From the NCBI GenBank assembly GCA_900604495.1, contig UWOR01000003.1:124001-188000 (forward strand): DNA of 64,000 bases, in the 5' to 3' direction. Position numbers and translations under genes: made by a program. The stretch's first letter is position 1. The number at the start of each line of letters is the position of its first letter. The notes under the pieces were generated by a model, which searched no databases, was not told the origin of the DNA, and saw only the letters and a program-made list of their open reading frames with translations. Positions 44,813 to 53,801 of the stretch are shown here, piece after piece. Source of the stretch: Desulfovibrio sp. Marseille-P6017 (GTDB lineage: Bacteria; Bacillota_A; Clostridia; Peptostreptococcales; Peptostreptococcaceae).

Positions 44813-46327
44813 CTAACTATGCTTACTTAGTATATTTTTAGGGTTAAGTCTCATTACTGTAACAGCAGGAACACAAGTTGCTACAAGTGATATAGTAGCT
44901 CCTAGGGCAGCCATTTTAGCAAAATCAGACCCAGAAACAGAAACATCAAGTTCATCTATAACTTCTACATTAGAAGTTTGAGAGAACATTCCAGCAAAAC
45001 CACCTTTGCCACCCCCCATACCTTTACCTGAGTTATCACCAGGGATTCCTTGAGCACTAACTTCATTACTATCTTCAGATGATGAAATTTCAGAAGATAA
45101 AAGTTGGTTTGCAACTATATTACTAGTTGGTTTACCTAAAAGTGACGAAGCACCTAAAGATAAAACTAATATTAATAATATTTCAACTGCAAATTGAGCT
45201 ATTATCTTAGGCTTCTTTTCTCCAAGAGAAAGAAGTATACCTATCTCTTGGTTTCTATCTCTTATAGATAACATTATTATTAATGTTAAAATTAATCCTC
45301 CAGCGATAGCTATAACATATATAGATATTTTTGCAAATGAGCTTATATTTTCTATAGGACCTAGCATTTGCTCATAAGCTGCATCATTTGCATCTAATTT
45401 AAATGTATCAAAATCTATAGAAGAATTTTCTTGTGCATTAGCTATAAAAGCATCAACATTAGCAGGATCATTTAAATAGAATGTTGCACTATCAACTACA
45501 TTTTCATAATCAGAACCTTTGATTGTAGATATAGTATCTAGGTTTGTATATATGTTGTTGTATGGGCTAGATGCAGTATTCATCATAGCTTGTTCTGTGA
45601 AATCCTCACTAGAAGCATATATACCAATTATTTTTAAATCATATGTAGTACTTTCATCAGATGTAGAGCCTACAGTTATTGTATCTCCAACACTTAAATC
45701 ATTTTGACTAGCTAAGGCTTCTTCTATAACAGCAACATTAGATGAGGTATCTTCTGTTATCATATTACCTTCAACCATATTTATATTTCCATCTCTAAAA
45801 GATGAAGTTTGTTCTAAGCTAGAAACACCTGTTAAAGTAACATCACCCATATTACCCATCTTACCGCCTTGTCCCATTTGAGGCATATTAGAGCTAGTAC
45901 TTTCTCCAGTTGTAGTATCTTCTTCATCAGAAGCACCAACAGCAGTGAAGTTGCTTGCTAGTAAGCTTGTACTAGATTGAGCTAAATATTCTTCTACATA
46001 TTCAGATGATAATAATTCATTTATATATTCAGTAGAAACAGGTGTCATACTTGGTTTCATTTTATCAGGAGCAGGAGTTCCTGACGAATATGAAGCTGAA
46101 GACTCTCTTTGACTCATCATATTTTCTCTCATCTTTTCTGTATCAACTTTTAAAGTTACCTGAGCACCAAGTTGTTGTCTAGCTAAAACTCCTGCAGCCT
46201 TACTAGCAGTTTGTATTGATATACCACTTAGCACTAATAAACATATTGTTGTTATAACTGTAAATAAAAGTAGTGTTTTTGATAGTCTACTTTTAATGCT
46301 TAAAATTGCTCTTTTAAAAAAATTCAT
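44813..46327 (-). CDS. FtsX-like ABC transporter permease
   Basis: A 504-residue permease. One membrane helix near residues 17-40, a large outside domain (about 45-325), then three C-terminal helices (FtsX fold). The outside domain has methionine/glycine-rich stretches (PQMGQGGKMGNMGD near residues 145-158), and a second lies in the late loop (GKGMGGGKGGFAGM). AAAGGAG fits the ATG at 46327. Upstream DNA has ATGAA repeats spaced 11 bp, which suggests control by a response regulator. Substrate unknown. Confidence 0.88.
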   Translation of the reverse strand: MNFFKRAILSIKSRLSKTLLLFTVITTICLLVLSGISIQTASKAAGVLARQQLGAQVTLKVDTEKMRENMMSQRESSASYSSGTPAPDKMKPSMTPVSTEYINELLSSEYVEEYLAQSSTSLLASNFTAVGASDEEDTTTGESTSSNMPQMGQGGKMGNMGDVTLTGVSSLEQTSSFRDGNINMVEGNMITEDTSSNVAVIEEALASQNDLSVGDTITVGSTSDESTTYDLKIIGIYASSEDFTEQAMMNTASSPYNNIYTNLDTISTIKGSDYENVVDSATFYLNDPANVDAFIANAQENSSIDFDTFKLDANDAAYEQMLGPIENISSFAKISIYVIAIAGGLILTLIIMLSIRDRNQEIGILLSLGEKKPKIIAQFAVEILLILVLSLGASSLLGKPTSNIVANQLLSSEISSSEDSNEVSAQGIPGDNSGKGMGGGKGGFAGMFSQTSNVEVIDELDVSVSGSDFAKMAALGATISLVATCVPAVTVMRLNPKNILSKHS

Positions 46328-46394
46328 TAAAATAAGTTCTCCTTTTCTAAATTGTACCTTCAATTTTTATTTTAGAGATAAGGGATGAACTTCA

Positions 46395-46444
46395 TATGAA
46401 TGGTAGAAGAATATTCCATGAACTGGTTATGAATTTTATGTGAA
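46395..46444. promoter_or_regulatory. 11-bp-phased ATGAA direct repeats
   Basis: TATGAA at 46395, CATGAA at 46417, TATGAA at 46428 and TGTGAA at 46439, spaced 22, 11 and 11 bp. Direct repeats at this pitch are typical for OmpR-family response regulators. They lie between the divergent ABC-permease and secG genes. Confidence 0.45.
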
Positions 46445-46454
46445 TTGTGAGTGC

Positions 46455-46483
46455 TTGTATAAAGTAATGTATTATGTTAGACT
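46455..46483 (+). promoter_or_regulatory. Candidate secG promoter
   Basis: TTGTAT at 46455-46460, 17 nt, TAGACT at 46478-46483. Moderate match. Confidence 0.4.
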
Positions 46484-46526
46484 AAAAATGAGTAAATTTA
46501 TCATTTTTTAAATAGGAGGATACCAT

Positions 46527-46754
46527 ATGTTAAGCAATGTTTTAATGGGTGTACAGGTTGTACTAGGGATAATATTAATACTTGCTATAATGCCTCAAGA
46601 TAGTAAAAGTGCAGTTCCTTCACAGTTCGGTGGAGAAGGAAGTCAAAGTTACTTTAAACCAAAGGGTAAAGAAGCTTTCCTGGGTAGAGTAACTAAGATT
46701 GCTGCAGTATTATTCTTCTTAAATGCATTAGCATTAGTTGTAGTGAATAAATAG
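46527..46754 (+). CDS. secG: Preprotein translocase subunit SecG
   Basis: A 75-residue membrane protein with two hydrophobic helices (residues ~3-23 and ~55-73) and the SecG middle stretch (MPQDSKSAVPSQFGGEGSQS). It is part of the SecYEG channel. AGGAGG precedes the ATG. As I recall from C. difficile, secG normally follows eno directly, so the 35 kb between them here looks accessory. Confidence 0.93.
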   Translation: MLSNVLMGVQVVLGIILILAIMPQDSKSAVPSQFGGEGSQSYFKPKGKEAFLGRVTKIAAVLFFLNALALVVVNK

Positions 46755-46910
46755 TTTTTTGGAGTTGGTTGTGCTGGAATATGGCCGGTGGTTGATATGT
46801 AAGTTTTCTTCCATGCAGCAAAGAATGCTGCAAATGTCAGAATAACTTAACATATCAATTACCACGTGCTGGGTGTTTCCAAAATAACTTAACTCCTTTT
46901 TATTTTGATA
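46755..46910. repeat. Long imperfect palindrome after secG
   Basis: Arms around 46790-46805 (GGTTGATATGT, AAGTT) pair with 46845-46863 (AACTT, AACATATCAATTACC). An outer pair GGAGTT / AACTCC and an inner GCAGC / GCTGC complete a structure of about 150 nt. It shares TTTTCTTCCATGCA with the palindrome at 50385. A repeat family or large terminator. Confidence 0.5.
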
Positions 46911-46921
46911 GGAGTAAAAGA

Positions 46922-47866
46922 TTATATTAAAGCAAATTGCTTTAATATTAGTATCCATAAAAATACGGTTGGGATACAGAATAAGCATGAGAATACTATT
47001 GATTGTTCTGCTAATATACTATCTCCACCCATTTGTTTTGCCATTTGGAATGATGATACTGCTGTTGGTGCTGCAAAAACTAGTAGTATGCTTAGTAATT
47101 CTATTTCTCTAAATCCAAATGCTACAGCAATTGGTATAAATATAAGTGGTACAAATATTAGTTTATTACTAACTATGAATATAGTCTTTTTAAAATAAGA
47201 TTGTACGTTGCCAAATGAGAAAGATCCACCTAGTAGTATAAGTGAAAATGGAGTTGCTATTTTAGAAATATCGTTAACTGATTTTTCTAAGAATGTAGGC
47301 AACTTAATTCCCAATAAAACAAATATAAGACCAATAGCTGAAGCTATAATAAGTGGATTAGTAATAACACCTTTTATAATTTTTTTGTAGTCTATATTTT
47401 TATCTTCTCCTCTAAACAGCTCTAAAGCTATAACTGATAAAAGATTAAACAGAGGAACTACTATAGCTATTAATAATGCTGTAATACCAATCTTTTCATC
47501 ACCAAAAAGTTCAGTTGCAACAGGCATTCCAAAAATAACGAAGTTACTTCTAAAAATACCTTGAATCATAACACCACATTTTGAGTTATCTTTTTCAATT
47601 TTAGGAATAACAATTAATAAAAATAAAAATAGGATTATAACCGAGATAACCGAGAATAGTATTAAGTTTAGATTAAACGAACTTTTTATATCGCTCTTAT
47701 AAACATTATAAAATAATAGTAATGGTAGGAAAACTTTAAAACAAATTGTATTCATTGAATTTAAAGTCTTTAAATCTAAAAGCTTTATATGCTTTAAATA
47801 ATATCCAAGTGACATTACTAGAAATAGTGGAGAGACCACATTAAAAGATAGAATTAAATTATTCAT
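46922..47866 (-). CDS. AEC-family transporter
   Basis: A 314-residue membrane protein with about ten helices in two halves, matching the auxin efflux carrier / malate permease family. The C-terminal half has LILLGGSFSFGN and FAAPTAVSSFQMAKQMGGD, both typical. Substrates in bacteria include malate and other organic acids. It runs convergent with secG and divergent from rnr. No linked regulator or enzyme is visible, so its substrate stays open. Confidence 0.85.
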   Translation of the reverse strand: MNNLILSFNVVSPLFLVMSLGYYLKHIKLLDLKTLNSMNTICFKVFLPLLLFYNVYKSDIKSSFNLNLILFSVISVIILFLFLLIVIPKIEKDNSKCGVMIQGIFRSNFVIFGMPVATELFGDEKIGITALLIAIVVPLFNLLSVIALELFRGEDKNIDYKKIIKGVITNPLIIASAIGLIFVLLGIKLPTFLEKSVNDISKIATPFSLILLGGSFSFGNVQSYFKKTIFIVSNKLIFVPLIFIPIAVAFGFREIELLSILLVFAAPTAVSSFQMAKQMGGDSILAEQSIVFSCLFCIPTVFLWILILKQFALI

Positions 47867-48241
47867 ACATATACTCCTTTATATTAAAATGTCAGTATAC
47901 TCTAGTGTAAAAAAAATTATATGAAAAATCAATGAAACTCATATAAAAACACTTAAAATACACTAGAAAATCAATAATATAAAAAGTATGATTAATTTAA
48001 GGTAAATTATGCTAGAATAACAATATATTGTAAAATAGTTTGGAAATATATAATAAATAAAATAATTATCATAAATATATTAAATATGCTAAAGATGATA
48101 ATAATAAATAATAGAATAAAATAAAAATTAATAAAATTAAATTTATAATTAATAATTATAATGTTTTAGAAAATATGTAGTATATATTTAATAATAAGAA
48201 TTTTATGAACTTAATATAAAAAAGTAAATAGGAGGACTAAC
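47867..48241. other. 375-bp AT-rich divergent region before rnr
   Basis: Extremely AT-rich. The only structure noted is the 9-bp inverted pair TCTAGTGTA (47901-47909) / TACACTAGA (47959-47967) near the AEC gene. AGGAGGA at 48231-48237 is the rnr ribosome binding site. No gene or RNA is recognised. Confidence 0.4.
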
Positions 48242-50383
48242 ATGGTACCAGGACTTAAAGAAAGTTTATTAGGACTAATAAATGATCCAGCATACAATCC
48301 TCTAAAGAAAGAAGAACTTGCAGTTATATTTAATATACATCCAGCGGAGATGGCAATGTTTTTTAATTTTTTAGATGAATTAGAAGAAGATGGATATATA
48401 TGTAAAAGTAAAAAAGGAAAGATAATGTCATTGAATCAAATGGGATTATTTGTAGGTAAATTCGTATCTCATAGAAAAGGATTTGGATTTGTTGAATCTG
48501 ATGAAGAATTTACACAAGACTTATTTATACCAGCAGAGTATGTAAATACTGCAATGCATAACGATAGAGTTATAGCAGAAATTATAAACCCTGCAACTGA
48601 AGATAGAAGAGCAGAAGGTAAAATAATAAAAGTAGTTAAAAGAGAAGTTACTCAAGTTGTTGGACTATTTAAGCCAAGCAGAAACTTTGGATTTGTAATA
48701 CCAGATAATAAAAAATTTAATCAAGATATATATATTCCTAAAAAGTTTTTCTTAGGAGCAAGAGAAGATGATAAAGTTGTTGTTGAAATAACTATATGGC
48801 CTTCAGAGGATAGAAAGCCAGAAGGTAAGATAGTTGAAGTTTTAGGACAAAAAGGTGAAAGAGGAGTTGAGATTGATTCTATAATTAAGGCTCATGGACT
48901 TCCAGAAGAATTCCCTAAAAAGGTTTTAGAAGAAGCTGAATTTGTAGCGGTTCCAATACCGAAAGAAGAAATAGAAAGAAGATTAGATATAAGAGAGTTA
49001 AAAACATTTACTATAGACGGTGAAGATGCTAAAGATTTAGATGATGCTGTATCTATAGAAAAATTACCTAATGGAAACTTTAAACTAGGAGTTCATATAG
49101 CAGACGTTACTCATTATGTAAGAGAAAAAAGTAAATTAGATAAAGAAGCTTTAAAAAGAGCAACTTCAGTTTACTTAGTTGATAAGGTAATACCAATGTT
49201 ACCTAAAACTCTTTCTAATGGAATGTGTTCACTAAATCCATTTGAAGACAAACTTACTTTATCAGTATTTATGGAAATAGACCATAAAGGTGATGTAGTA
49301 AAACATGATATACATGAAACTGTAATAAATTCTAAAGCTAGAATGACTTATACAGAAGTATCTGACATACTAGAAAAAGACGATGAATTATTAAAGAAAA
49401 CTTTCTCTCATATGGTTGAAGAATTTAAAATGGCTGAAGAGCTAGCTAGAATTCTTATGAAGAGAAGAGAAGAAAGAGGAGCAATAGACTTTGACTTCCC
49501 TGAAGCTAAGATAATTTTAAATAAAGATGGAGAAGTTGTAGATATAAAACATTATGAAAGAAGAATATCCAACAAGATAATAGAAGAGTTTATGCTTATA
49601 AGTAATGAAACTGTAGCTGAACATTATTTCTGGTTAGGTGTACCTTTCGTTTATAGAATACATGAAACTCCATCAGCAGAAAAAATGGAATCACTAAGTA
49701 AATTTGTTGCTACTTTTGGATACAATATAAAAGGTGATTTAGAAGAAGTTCATCCAAAAGCATTACAAGCAATAGTTGAAAAAATAAAAGGAACTAGAGA
49801 AGAAGAAGCAATAAGTACAATATTACTACGTTCTTTAAAACAAGCTAGATATGAGCCAAACTGTATAGGTCACTTTGGTTTAGCAGCTAAGTATTATTGT
49901 CACTTTACTTCTCCAATAAGAAGATATCCAGACTTACAAATACACAGAATTATAAAAGAACAATTAAATAATAAATTAACTCAAAAAAGACAAGAACAAT
50001 TAAGCGGAATTGTTGATTATGCATCTACTCAATCTTCTGAAAGAGAAAGAGCAGCAGAGCTTGCTGAAAGAGATGTACATGATTACTACAAAGCTTGTTA
50101 CATGGCTGATAAGGTAGGTCAAGAATTTGATGGTATTGTTTCTAGTGTAACTAACTTTGGTATGTTTGTTGAGCTAGAAAATACTGTTGAAGGTTTAATT
50201 AGACTTGCTAATATGGCTGATGATTATTATATTTACGATGAGATGACTTATACTATTATAGGTGAAAGAACTAAGAAAACTTATAAGATAGGTGATCCTG
50301 TTAGAATTAGAGTTGATAAAGTTAACGTAGACTTTAGAGAAATAGATTTTGCGTTATTAGGTAAAATAGATGACCAAGAGTAG
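48242..50383 (+). CDS. rnr: Ribonuclease R
   Basis: A 713-residue 3'-5' exoribonuclease of the RNB family. Domain order: an N-terminal winged helix, two cold-shock domains (FVSHRKGFGFVES near residue 75, FKPSRNFGFVIPD near 142), the RNB catalytic domain with DGEDAKDLDDAVSIE near 260, and a C-terminal S1 domain (FDGIVSSVTNFGMFVELEN). It works with tmRNA-SmpB in degrading stalled messages, and its neighbours here are smpB and ssrA, the usual clostridial order. Confidence 0.96.
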   Translation: MVPGLKESLLGLINDPAYNPLKKEELAVIFNIHPAEMAMFFNFLDELEEDGYICKSKKGKIMSLNQMGLFVGKFVSHRKGFGFVESDEEFTQDLFIPAEYVNTAMHNDRVIAEIINPATEDRRAEGKIIKVVKREVTQVVGLFKPSRNFGFVIPDNKKFNQDIYIPKKFFLGAREDDKVVVEITIWPSEDRKPEGKIVEVLGQKGERGVEIDSIIKAHGLPEEFPKKVLEEAEFVAVPIPKEEIERRLDIRELKTFTIDGEDAKDLDDAVSIEKLPNGNFKLGVHIADVTHYVREKSKLDKEALKRATSVYLVDKVIPMLPKTLSNGMCSLNPFEDKLTLSVFMEIDHKGDVVKHDIHETVINSKARMTYTEVSDILEKDDELLKKTFSHMVEEFKMAEELARILMKRREERGAIDFDFPEAKIILNKDGEVVDIKHYERRISNKIIEEFMLISNETVAEHYFWLGVPFVYRIHETPSAEKMESLSKFVATFGYNIKGDLEEVHPKALQAIVEKIKGTREEEAISTILLRSLKQARYEPNCIGHFGLAAKYYCHFTSPIRRYPDLQIHRIIKEQLNNKLTQKRQEQLSGIVDYASTQSSERERAAELAERDVHDYYKACYMADKVGQEFDGIVSSVTNFGMFVELENTVEGLIRLANMADDYYIYDEMTYTIIGERTKKTYKIGDPVRIRVDKVNVDFREIDFALLGKIDDQE

Positions 50384-50384
50384 T

Positions 50385-50505
50385 TGGTAGCTTCGGGGTA
50401 GGTGTTATGGAGTTTTCTTCCATGCAAAGTAAAGGGCGCTTTGCGAATGGAAGGAAAACTTCCATAAACACCAATCCCTTCGCTTTAGCTACTTTATTGG
50501 TCAAC
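50385..50505. repeat. Long imperfect palindrome after rnr
   Basis: Arms GTAGC (50390) ... AGGTGTTATGGA, TTTTCTTCCAT, GCAAAG pair with CTTTGC, ATGGAAGGAAAA, TCCATAAACACC ... GCTAC (about 50490). About 45 bp of broken stem with a loop near 50429-50437. The TTTTCTTCCATGCA stretch is shared with the palindrome after secG. The remaining bases up to smpB are AT-rich and hold its promoter. Confidence 0.55.
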
Positions 50506-50645
50506 GTATTTTAAGCTTGAGAGTTAGGATTAAAAGATTTTTTTGTTTATATTTATTGGTTTGGTTAAGATTAAATTTTTTATTATTGGTGCGTATATTT
50601 ATGTTGAGTTATTTTAATAATAAGCTTAGAATATAGTTAGTTATG

Positions 50646-50674
50646 TTGACTATAAGCTATAAATATGGTATATT
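50646..50674 (+). promoter_or_regulatory. smpB promoter
   Basis: TTGACT at 50646-50651, 17 nt, TATATT at 50669-50674. Good SigA match. Confidence 0.6.
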
Positions 50675-50732
50675 TTTACTTATAATATGTAATTTATATT
50701 AATGAAATTTTTTTGTGAAGAAGGTGAACTTG

Positions 50733-51188
50733 TTGTCAGGTAAAAAGGTGTTAGCTACAAATAAAAAAGCAAGACATGAGTATTTTATAGAAGAAACTTA
50801 TGAATGCGGTATAGAGCTTAAAGGAACAGAGGTTAAATCAATTAGACAAGGTAAGATTAACTTAACTGATGGTTTTGGATCTGTTGATAATAGTGAAGTA
50901 TTTTTAAAACAAGTTCATATAAGTCCTTACGAGCAAGGAAATAGATTTAATGTTGATCCTCTTAGAGTTAGAAAGTTATTACTTCATAAGAGTGAAATAA
51001 GAAAACTTATAGGGGCAACTACTATAAAAGGTTATTCTCTTATACCACTTAGTATGTACTTAGTACGTGGTAAGGTTAAGCTAGAATTAGCTTTAGCAAA
51101 AGGTAAAAAGCTATATGATAAGCGTCAAGACTTAGCTAAAAAAGATGCTCAAAGACGTATAGAAAGAGAAATGGCTGGAAGATACTAA
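50733..51188 (+). CDS. smpB: SsrA-binding protein SmpB
   Basis: About 151 residues. The OB-fold protein binds the tRNA-like part of tmRNA and brings it to stalled ribosomes. [19 protein letters not shown] near the N-terminus and the C-terminal basic tail ([20 protein letters not shown]) are typical. The start is uncertain: no ATG is available. GAAGG at 50720-50724 fits TTG 50733 (or 50730), whereas GTG 50715 would add six residues but has no ribosome binding site. It lies just upstream of ssrA. Confidence 0.93.
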   Translation: MSGKKVLATNKKARHEYFIEETYECGIELKGTEVKSIRQGKINLTDGFGSVDNSEVFLKQVHISPYEQGNRFNVDPLRVRKLLLHKSEIRKLIGATTIKGYSLIPLSMYLVRGKVKLELALAKGKKLYDKRQDLAKKDAQRRIEREMAGRY

Positions 51189-51206
51189 AAAATCCATTAG
51201 TTAACA

Positions 51207-51242
51207 TTGATTTTTGTTTTCAAAAATATTATATTATATATA
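51207..51242 (+). promoter_or_regulatory. Candidate ssrA promoter
   Basis: Two overlapping options: TTGATT 51207-51212 with TATATT 51230-51235, or TTGTTT 51214-51219 with TATATA 51237-51242, both 17-nt spaced. Either makes a precursor with a leader of about 85 nt that RNase P would remove. Confidence 0.4.
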
Positions 51243-51327
51243 CATTCTTAATTAACAAATAAAAACTGAATATAGAAATGGTGAAGTTTGCGAAAGAAAG
51301 ACAGTCTTAAGGACTTTAAACTACCAC

Positions 51328-51680
51328 GGGGGCGTAAAGGTTTCGACGTGGGTTTGGAACTTGGGGCTGCGTGCCGTGTTACTCTGGGTCACGTAAAAAC
51401 TGGGGAACTTAAAATAAACGCAAACGATAATTACGCTTTAGCAGCTTAATTGACTGCTCGACCCGCCTAAGCCCTCCTGCCGGCTAGGCCTGGTCGTCAT
51501 TTATGCAGGGAACTACTTTTGGGATGTCTCGACCAAAAGCGGAGTAATCGAGACTGGCCAATCACATAGCCTGCCGCTTGGCGATGTGAGAGGCGAGACG
51601 ATAAGTAAAGTCGGCTACGCACGTAGATGCAATGAGGAAAAGACTTGCGGACAGGGGTTCGACTCCCCTCGTCTCCACCA
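51328..51680 (+). ncRNA. ssrA: Transfer-messenger RNA (tmRNA)
   Basis: A 353-nt tmRNA. The 5' end GGGGGCGTAAAGGTTTCGAC and the 3' end (GGGGTTCGACTCCCC, then CGTCTCCACCA) form the alanine-tRNA-like domain with an encoded CCA. The resume frame at 51420-51449 encodes the tag ANDNYALAA and a TAA stop; with the charged alanine this gives AANDNYALAA. The acceptor stem has two G-U pairs. The 3' end is the probable attachment site of the element that follows. Confidence 0.95.
51654..51680 (+). other. Presumed attL at the 3' end of ssrA
   Basis: The T-arm and acceptor 3' end of ssrA is a common target of tyrosine recombinases, and an integrase gene lies 2.1 kb downstream. The boundary is inferred. 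No second copy of this stretch was noticed up to 64000, so the exact core could not be set. Confidence 0.45.
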
Positions 51681-51709
51681 ATAATTGCTTATTAGAAGCT
51701 ATATAGATT

Positions 51710-51748
51710 GGAATTGCTTAATTATATAAAATTAGCAATTCCTTTTTT
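51710..51748 (+). terminator. Terminator after ssrA
   Basis: GGAATTGC ... GCAATTCC stem with paired AT-rich centre, then six T residues. Confidence 0.8.
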
Positions 51749-51825
51749 AGTATAATAAAACACAATAGTAACACAACTACAAAGTATTTTAATTAAAATT
51801 AGGGAGAAGGTACAAGGGAAACATA

Positions 51826-52971
51826 ATGCATAATATAAAATTGATTTATGATAATATAGAAGAAGTAAAAGTTAATAGAAGGAAAAAATATATAACAATA
51901 AATATAAAAGATGAAATTATCGATAGTCAAACATTATATTATATAGCAGCTAGATTTAAGCATTTGCTTAAGTTTAAATATATGAAATATAAAATTAACC
52001 TTATATTTGGTAAAGTTAAATTTGCGGACAAGATTACATATTTAATACTAGATGCTCTATTATATGACATGTTTAAAAGAACTAATTTTGAAATAGGTAT
52101 TGAGATGGAGGGTTCATTAGGTGAAAGTATACAAAGCTTAGGTTTTACTAATACGGCATTATATAGAACCGGAATTTTAACGAAAGGTAATTTAAATAGA
52201 AGGGTTTTTATAGATGAGTATAGAAAGTTAGTAGTCAATGAGAATACATATAGAAAACTATTAAGTAGAGAAGAGTTAGATGACATTATGATTGAATCTA
52301 TAATAGCTACTGATGTAGCTAGTTCATTAAAAGTATGCTGTGATGATGACGAGTGGATAGATGATATAGCAGAGGTTTCTTCAGAGTTAGTTTGTAATGT
52401 AAGTTCTCATACTAAAGGAGAGTGCTTATTAGATATAAATTTTAGCAATACAATTAAAGAAATAGATAATGATATAGAAAAGAACTATATTCTAGTAAAT
52501 ATATCAGTTATAAATTTTTCTGAGAATAATTTGTATGATGAAATTAAGGTTAATATTAAAGAAAATAAATATAACTCAGATGACAAATTATATAGTAAGG
52601 TATATGATGCTTACGAAACTCACAAAAGATATTTTGATGATATATATAATGAAGATCACTTTTTCATGATAACTGCATTCCAAAACCATGTAACTAGTAG
52701 GCGTTTAAAGTCAGGCAATAACGGTACTGGTCTTACTAAGTTAATACAAAATATCATAGGGAAAGCGAAAGATGAATACTCATATACAATGAGTGGAGAA
52801 AATATTATATTTTTTAGAAATGAATACTTGAATATGTCAGAAGATAAATTCATAGGATTTAATAAAGAGCAAGATTATTTTAAATCACGTCCTGATCCAA
52901 ATATAATTAGCAGATCTACTATATATATACCGGGAACAATACAGAATTTATTATTAATAAAGGAGATTTAA
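51826..52971 (+). CDS. GHKL-type ATPase protein, first gene of a three-gene cassette
   Basis: A 381-residue protein. From about residue 185 it looks like a GHKL (histidine-kinase/anti-sigma-like) ATPase: an N-box E187-x3-N191-x3-H195 and a glycine box NGTGLT at 299-304. The first ~180 residues (strands such as KKYITINIKDE, and ESIQSLGF) resemble a STAS-like or other alpha/beta module. No receiver or H-box is seen, so it is not a classic sensor kinase. Only two bases separate it from the next gene, a STAS-like protein, recalling SpoIIAB/SpoIIAA partner switches. Located between ssrA and the integrase, a typical cargo slot. Function unknown. Confidence 0.6.
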   Translation: MHNIKLIYDNIEEVKVNRRKKYITINIKDEIIDSQTLYYIAARFKHLLKFKYMKYKINLIFGKVKFADKITYLILDALLYDMFKRTNFEIGIEMEGSLGESIQSLGFTNTALYRTGILTKGNLNRRVFIDEYRKLVVNENTYRKLLSREELDDIMIESIIATDVASSLKVCCDDDEWIDDIAEVSSELVCNVSSHTKGECLLDINFSNTIKEIDNDIEKNYILVNISVINFSENNLYDEIKVNIKENKYNSDDKLYSKVYDAYETHKRYFDDIYNEDHFFMITAFQNHVTSRRLKSGNNGTGLTKLIQNIIGKAKDEYSYTMSGENIIFFRNEYLNMSEDKFIGFNKEQDYFKSRPDPNIISRSTIYIPGTIQNLLLIKEI

Positions 52972-52973
52972 TT

Positions 52974-53258
52974 ATGGAAAACAGAATCGAACTATCATTT
53001 AGAAATAGTGTAAGTAGATTAGCTGGAAATAAATTAGGTATAGATACATATGAGAAACAAGTAAAAGAATTCGTTGATCTTACGAAGGTCAATGTAATTA
53101 TTATACCGGATGCAATTGAAGATATTGCTATATCATTTGTACAAGGATTTACATATGAAATATTTGAGGAGATAAGAAGAACAGATTTTTATAAATACTT
53201 TAAAATTGAAGGAAATAAAAAGGTAGTTGATAAATTTAGCAAATCAGTAAACTATTAA
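52974..53258 (+). CDS. STAS-like (DUF4325-type) small protein
   Basis: A 94-residue protein with the pattern of the STAS-like DUF4325 family: a central strand NVIIIPDAIEDIAISFVQG followed by an amphipathic helix FTYEIFEEI. Family members often sit beside GHKL-type ATPases. It begins two bases after the ATPase gene (GGAG at 52962-52965), so the pair is surely co-expressed. It could be an anti-sigma-antagonist-like partner phosphorylated or bound by the ATPase. The family call is by eye. Confidence 0.5.
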   Translation: MENRIELSFRNSVSRLAGNKLGIDTYEKQVKEFVDLTKVNVIIIPDAIEDIAISFVQGFTYEIFEEIRRTDFYKYFKIEGNKKVVDKFSKSVNY

Positions 53259-53277
53259 AGTAAGCTAAGGAGAGAAA

Positions 53278-53745
53278 ATGGAATTTTTTACAACTAATTG
53301 GAACGATTTAATTACTATAGTTCTTGCATTGGCTACAATAGTTATAAGTGTTGTCTTAGGAAAAAAAGGATTTTTCTTAACTAAAAAATCTACGGAGATA
53401 ACTTTAAACAAAGATTTTTTTGAAAAAATATTTTTTGACTTTATTATTGTAAAGTTACCAGAGTCACTTACAAAACTAGAAGCGACATCAGAAAACGGCT
53501 CTGTTATTTGTGATGAAGTAAATGAAATTATAAACAGCATTTTAACTAAAGCTGTATTTTATAAATATTTTGACGAAGATTTTTATAATAAATTGTTAGA
53601 AGTGTGTACTAAATTAGATGAAGAGTTAGTTACAGCAGCCGATGATAGATTAAGATCTCATACATTTATAAAACATAGAACAGAAATTGTAAGGTTAATA
53701 AATGAACTATACAAAATACTTAAAGATCACTATTCTAAATTTTAG
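53278..53745 (+). CDS. Small membrane-anchored protein, third cassette gene
   Basis: A 155-residue protein with one N-terminal transmembrane helix (about residues 8-25: LITIVLALATIVISVVLG) and a cytoplasmic helical domain of 130 residues rich in Lys, Glu and Asp. I do not recognise the family. It starts 19 bp after the STAS-like gene with AAGGAGAG, and a strong bidirectional terminator follows. As the membrane part of the cassette it could be an effector or anchor. That is speculation. Confidence 0.55.
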   Translation: MEFFTTNWNDLITIVLALATIVISVVLGKKGFFLTKKSTEITLNKDFFEKIFFDFIIVKLPESLTKLEATSENGSVICDEVNEIINSILTKAVFYKYFDEDFYNKLLEVCTKLDEELVTAADDRLRSHTFIKHRTEIVRLINELYKILKDHYSKF

Positions 53746-53758
53746 ATAATAAAAATGC

Positions 53759-53801
53759 AAACCATAAAAAGGTCTATTGTTAATAGATCTTTTTATGGTT
53801 T
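53759..53801. terminator. Bidirectional terminator between cassette and integrase
   Basis: AACCATAAAAAGGTCTATT pairs with AATAGATCTTTTTATGGTT around GTT, a near-perfect 19-bp stem that reaches into the integrase stop codon. Confidence 0.85.

Noticed and set aside
51328..51680. tmRNA disrupted by the integrated element
   Set aside because: The 3' T-arm, acceptor stem and CCA are intact, so integration restores the end and ssrA should be functional.
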